From positions 1,550,001-1,614,000 of the forward strand of contig CAWCTW010000005.1 in the NCBI GenBank assembly GCA_963798705.1: a stretch of 64,000 bases of DNA. The letters are read 5' to 3'. Numbering within the stretch: position 1 is the stretch's first letter; each line of letters starts with the position of its first letter. Made by a program: the position numbers and the translations under genes. The notes below the pieces were generated by a model that had not been told where the DNA came from, searched no databases, and saw nothing but the letters and a program-made list of their open reading frames with translations. Positions 61,470-64,000 of the stretch are shown one piece after another. This DNA is from AC-56 sp963798705 (GTDB lineage: Bacteria; Actinomycetota; Thermoleophilia; Solirubrobacterales; 70-9).

Positions 61470-62533
61470 AGATCGGCATCGTCGGGCTACCCAACGCGGG
61501 CAAGACGACGCTCTTCAACGCCCTCACGCGCGCGGCCGCCGAGACCGCCGGCTATCCGTTCACGACCGTGGAGCCAAACGTCGCGATCGCCGACGTGCCC
61601 GACGAGCGGCTGGCGCTGCTCGCCGCGGTGACGGGGGCGGACCCTGTGGTCCCGGAGACGATCGAGTTCCACGACATCGCGGGGCTGGTGCGGGGGGCCT
61701 CGACCGGGGAGGGGCTCGGCAACCGCTTTCTCGCCGAGATCCGCGAGACCGACGCCATCTGTCACGTCGTCCGCGTCCACGGCGACGACGCGGTCCCCCA
61801 TCCCGACGGGCGCGTCGATCCCGTGGCCGACGCCGAGGCGATCGAGGCCGAGCTCCTGCTCGCCGACCTCGAGCAGGCGGAGGGCCGAGCGGAGCGGGTG
61901 CGCAAGCAGGCGGGGTCCGGAGCCAAGGAGCTGGTCGCCGAGCACCGGTGGCTGGTGCAGGTGATCGAGGCGCTCGGGCGCGGTGAGCCTGCGCGCTCCG
62001 TCCCGCCGCCGGCTCTGGCGCCGGATGCGGGTGCCCACCTCCAGGCGCTGACCGCGAAGCCGGTGCTCTACGTCGCCAACGCCGACGAGGGCGAGGCCGA
62101 GCCGCCGCCGGAGCTGGTCGACCGCACCGGCGCAGAGGGATGCATCGCGGTGAGCGCCCGGATCGAGGCCGAGCTGGCCGAGCTCCCCGCCGAGGAGGCG
62201 GCGGAGATGCGCGACGGCCTGGGCATCGACACGCCCGGCCTCGAGCGGCTCGTGCGTGCCGCCTACGACCTGCTGGGGCTGATCACCTTCTTCACGGCCC
62301 ACCGGGGCAGCGAGGCGCGGGCGCGGGCGCTCGAGCGCGGCCTGACGGCCTGGGACGCCGCGGGCAGGGTGCACGGGGACATCCAGGCGGGCTTCGTGCG
62401 GGCGGAGGTGATCGGCTGGCGGGACCTCGTGGAGGCGGGCGGCTACGCCGAGGCGCGCGAGCGCGGGCTCCTGCGCACGGAGGGGCGGGACTACGGCGTA
62501 CGCGACGGCGACGTGATCACGATCCGTCACTAG
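61466..62533 (+). CDS. ychF: Ribosome-binding ATPase YchF (Obg family)
   Basis: GTG 61466 gives VKIGIVGLPNAGKTTLFNAL, the G1 motif. PFTTVEPNVAIADVPDERL is G2-like and FHDIAGLVRGASTGEGLGNRFL is G3. The NKxD-like motif reads YVANADEGE, as in YchF, which prefers ATP. The TGS domain (FFTAHRGSEARARALERGLT onward) ends at ITIRH. It is 355 residues, close to normal. The overlap GTGA couples it to PAP2. Confidence 0.95.
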   Translation: MKIGIVGLPNAGKTTLFNALTRAAAETAGYPFTTVEPNVAIADVPDERLALLAAVTGADPVVPETIEFHDIAGLVRGASTGEGLGNRFLAEIRETDAICHVVRVHGDDAVPHPDGRVDPVADAEAIEAELLLADLEQAEGRAERVRKQAGSGAKELVAEHRWLVQVIEALGRGEPARSVPPPALAPDAGAHLQALTAKPVLYVANADEGEAEPPPELVDRTGAEGCIAVSARIEAELAELPAEEAAEMRDGLGIDTPGLERLVRAAYDLLGLITFFTAHRGSEARARALERGLTAWDAAGRVHGDIQAGFVRAEVIGWRDLVEAGGYAEARERGLLRTEGRDYGVRDGDVITIRH

Positions 62534-62648
62534 TAGGGGCCCGGGACGCACGTGGCAACCCGCGCCGGTCGGTGTATCCGGTTCCGTCAGCTACCCCCCG
62601 CCTCGGCCGCCCGAGCCGGAACCGCCCCCCATGCCGAGCGGCCTCAAA

Positions 62649-62665
62649 TCAACCTGTGGGGTTGA
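62649..62665 (+). terminator. Weak hairpin after ychF
   Basis: TCAACC pairs with GGTTGA around TGTGG and is followed by AAAATT. It lacks a T-tract, so it is at best a weak terminator. The rest of 62534-62840 shows no gene. Confidence 0.3.
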
Positions 62666-62861
62666 AAATTCGCCGTTCGCTCAAAGGTGGCGGTCCGCGG
62701 TTCGCTCGGGGGGGTGGCGGCCCGATCGGCGTCGCACGGCGATGGGAGCGTCGGCCCGAGCTGACCGGATACGCACTGGGGGCCGAATCGCTCACTCGAC
62801 GCCGGATCCACCCCTGAGCCGTCGCGCCCGGCCACCGGAGCTGTTAGCCTCTCGCCGCTGT

Positions 62862-63021
62862 TTCGTGAGTGAGCCTTTGCAATGCCGAGTCCCCGGCGCG
62901 CACCACGCCGGGGAGCGGGGGACCCAACGGGGCCAAGGCCCCAGGGGCGAATCGGCCGCACGGCCGTAGCGCAGCTCTTTCAGCGCGAGCCCGCCAGCTA
63001 ACTCCGCAGGCCCGAGAAAGA
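62862..63021 (+). ncRNA. c-di-AMP (ydaO-yuaA) riboswitch upstream of the M23 peptidase
   Basis: The stretch has the conserved blocks of the c-di-AMP riboswitch in order: CCGAGTCC, a GC stem, GGGGAGCGGGGGACCCAAC, the pseudoknot/loop GGGGCGAATCGG, TTTCAGCGCGAGCCCG, and CCAGCTAACTCCGCAGGC near the 3' end. A TTAGCC at 62843-62848 may be the promoter box. In actinobacteria this riboswitch controls cell-wall hydrolase genes, which fits the M23 peptidase starting at 63031. High c-di-AMP would turn expression off. The call rests on matching known consensus blocks by eye. Confidence 0.85.
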
Positions 63022-63030
63022 GGAGGCGAA

Positions 63031-64000
63031 GTGAGCCGCAAGTTGGTACGTACGCGCACGGGCCGAGCCCGCACGCGCTCCGGAGTGCTCGTCCTGGCCG
63101 CGACCGCGGCAATCCTGTGCGGGGCGGCGGCGATTGCGTCCGCACAGGACAGCGCCCGGAGCTCGACCACGACAACCACCCAGGACACCACCCGGAGCTC
63201 GACCACGACAACCACCCAGAGCTCGACCACGACCGCGGCGTCCACCGCCACCACCTCGGGGTCGGGCGGGACCAGCGGATCCAAGGGGTCCGACGGCTCC
63301 ATCCGCCTGAAGGCCGAGAAGGCGGCCCCCGGCAAGGCCTTCTTCTACGGCGAGCGGCCCGTCGTGTACCGCTTCACGATCGACGGCGACCGAGCCCGCA
63401 ACCTGAAGATCCAGGCCGTCAGGCGAAGCAACTGGCAGGTCGTCAAGGTCTGGCGACGCGACGACGTGACGCCCGGCACCCACAAGGTCCGCTGGAACGG
63501 CCGCAACCGCCACGGGGGCGGCGCGAAGAAGGGCACCTATCTCTTCCGGGTTCGCACCAAGCACGGGCGCGAGATCGACCGCTCAAGCGCGAAGGGAGAC
63601 GACCGCTCCTTCAAGCTCTATCCGGAGAAGTTCCCGATCCGCGCCCGTCACACCTACGGCGACGGCTTCGGCGCACCGCGGTCGGGCCACACCCACCAGG
63701 GACAGGACGTCTTCGCCAAGTGCGGCAAGCCGCTGGTCGCCGCCCGTGGCGGGCGCGTGCAGTACCGCGGCAACGACCCGGGCGGCGCCGGCTACTACCT
63801 CGTGGTCGACGGGCGCTCCGACGGCCACGACTACGTCTACATGCACGTGCTGCGGCGGGGGCGAGCGAAGCGGGGCGAGCGCGTCCACACGGGCGAGCAG
63901 ATCGCCCGCGTCGGGCAGACAGGCAACGCCTCGGGCTGCCACCTGCACTTCGAGCTGTGGTCGAAGCCCGGCTGGTACGAGGGTGGGCACCCGATGAGGT
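63031..64000 (+). CDS. Secreted M23 (LytM) cell-wall peptidase, 3' end outside window
   Basis: GTG 63031 follows GAGGAGGCGAA. The 323 visible residues have a signal peptide (RSGVLVLAATAAILCGAAAIASA), a Ser/Thr-rich linker built from two or three copies of a SSTTTTTQ-like unit, a beta domain resembling FlgD Ig-like modules (WRRDDVTPGTHKVRWNGRN), and an M23 domain. The zinc-site motifs HTHQGQDVFA and HLHFELW are seen. The frame is open to the window end. It probably cuts peptidoglycan cross-bridges; the c-di-AMP riboswitch lies in its leader. Confidence 0.93.
   Translation, partial: MSRKLVRTRTGRARTRSGVLVLAATAAILCGAAAIASAQDSARSSTTTTTQDTTRSSTTTTTQSSTTTAASTATTSGSGGTSGSKGSDGSIRLKAEKAAPGKAFFYGERPVVYRFTIDGDRARNLKIQAVRRSNWQVVKVWRRDDVTPGTHKVRWNGRNRHGGGAKKGTYLFRVRTKHGREIDRSSAKGDDRSFKLYPEKFPIRARHTYGDGFGAPRSGHTHQGQDVFAKCGKPLVAARGGRVQYRGNDPGGAGYYLVVDGRSDGHDYVYMHVLRRGRAKRGERVHTGEQIARVGQTGNASGCHLHFELWSKPGWYEGGHPMR

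Overview
The window is very GC-rich bacterial chromosome with dense genes on both strands, many GTG starts, short gene overlaps (GTGA, ATGA, TGATG) and TAnnnT boxes placed 6-8 bases before start codons, as in leaderless transcription. A DUF3107 protein, a fused CobA-HemD, a short-form FtsH, DUF1385, PQQ-propeller and LuxR/MalT regulators and a c-di-AMP riboswitch point to an actinomycete-type organism. The deep-branching class Thermoleophilia is my best guess (inference, no search was run). No phage, transposase, integrase, CRISPR array or antibiotic cluster was seen.

Layout. 0-13.8 kb: a degenerate M28-type membrane protein, a frameshifted FlgM-like anti-sigma gene, thiL, a cell-envelope run (GT-C mannosyltransferase-like, class A PBP, MscS), a HAD / RDD-CPBP / ABC-transporter run, an L,D-transpeptidase, pyrE and a lipoprotein. 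13.9-22.9 kb: an apparent 8.8-kb island bounded by 211-bp direct repeats. Each repeat holds two 77-bp tandem units plus the 3' half of a tRNA-Arg(CCU), and only the right-hand tRNA is complete. The island carries Fic, a small HTH-like protein, a K+ channel, a large LuxR/MalT regulator, an AhpD-like protein and a secreted PQQ-like propeller. 23-38 kb: cupin, DUF7144, penicillin acylase and alpha/beta hydrolase genes, then galT-like, slipin (frameshifted) and nfeD, then EamA, a TlpA-like lipoprotein, an odd SF2 helicase, birA (frameshifted) and an S-adenosyl-L-methionine hydrolase, ending with a PAS-EAL protein.

39-45.7 kb is the clearest functional unit: one minus-strand run ccmA-ccmB-ccmC-ccmD-hemA-hemC-cobA/hemD. 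It joins haem handling for cytochrome c maturation to early tetrapyrrole synthesis. Three 101-bp tandem repeats sit between ccmD and hemA and encode the tail of CcmD. A secreted cupredoxin is divergent from it. 46-64 kb: a LAS-type peptidase, aldehyde dehydrogenase, nitronate monooxygenase, an alpha/beta-hydrolase-cyclase fusion, rarA, an M20 peptidase (frameshifted), DUF1385, ftsH, methylmalonyl-CoA epimerase, DUF3107, a methyltransferase, a TetR remnant, cupin, a BtrH-like protein, a lipid kinase, PAP2, ychF, and finally a c-di-AMP riboswitch in front of an M23 cell-wall peptidase cut by the window edge.

Four genes (flgM-like, slipin, birA, M20) are each broken by what looks like a single-base indel while both halves stay well conserved. 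Either this is a draft assembly with indel errors or there is recent decay. The other genes look intact.
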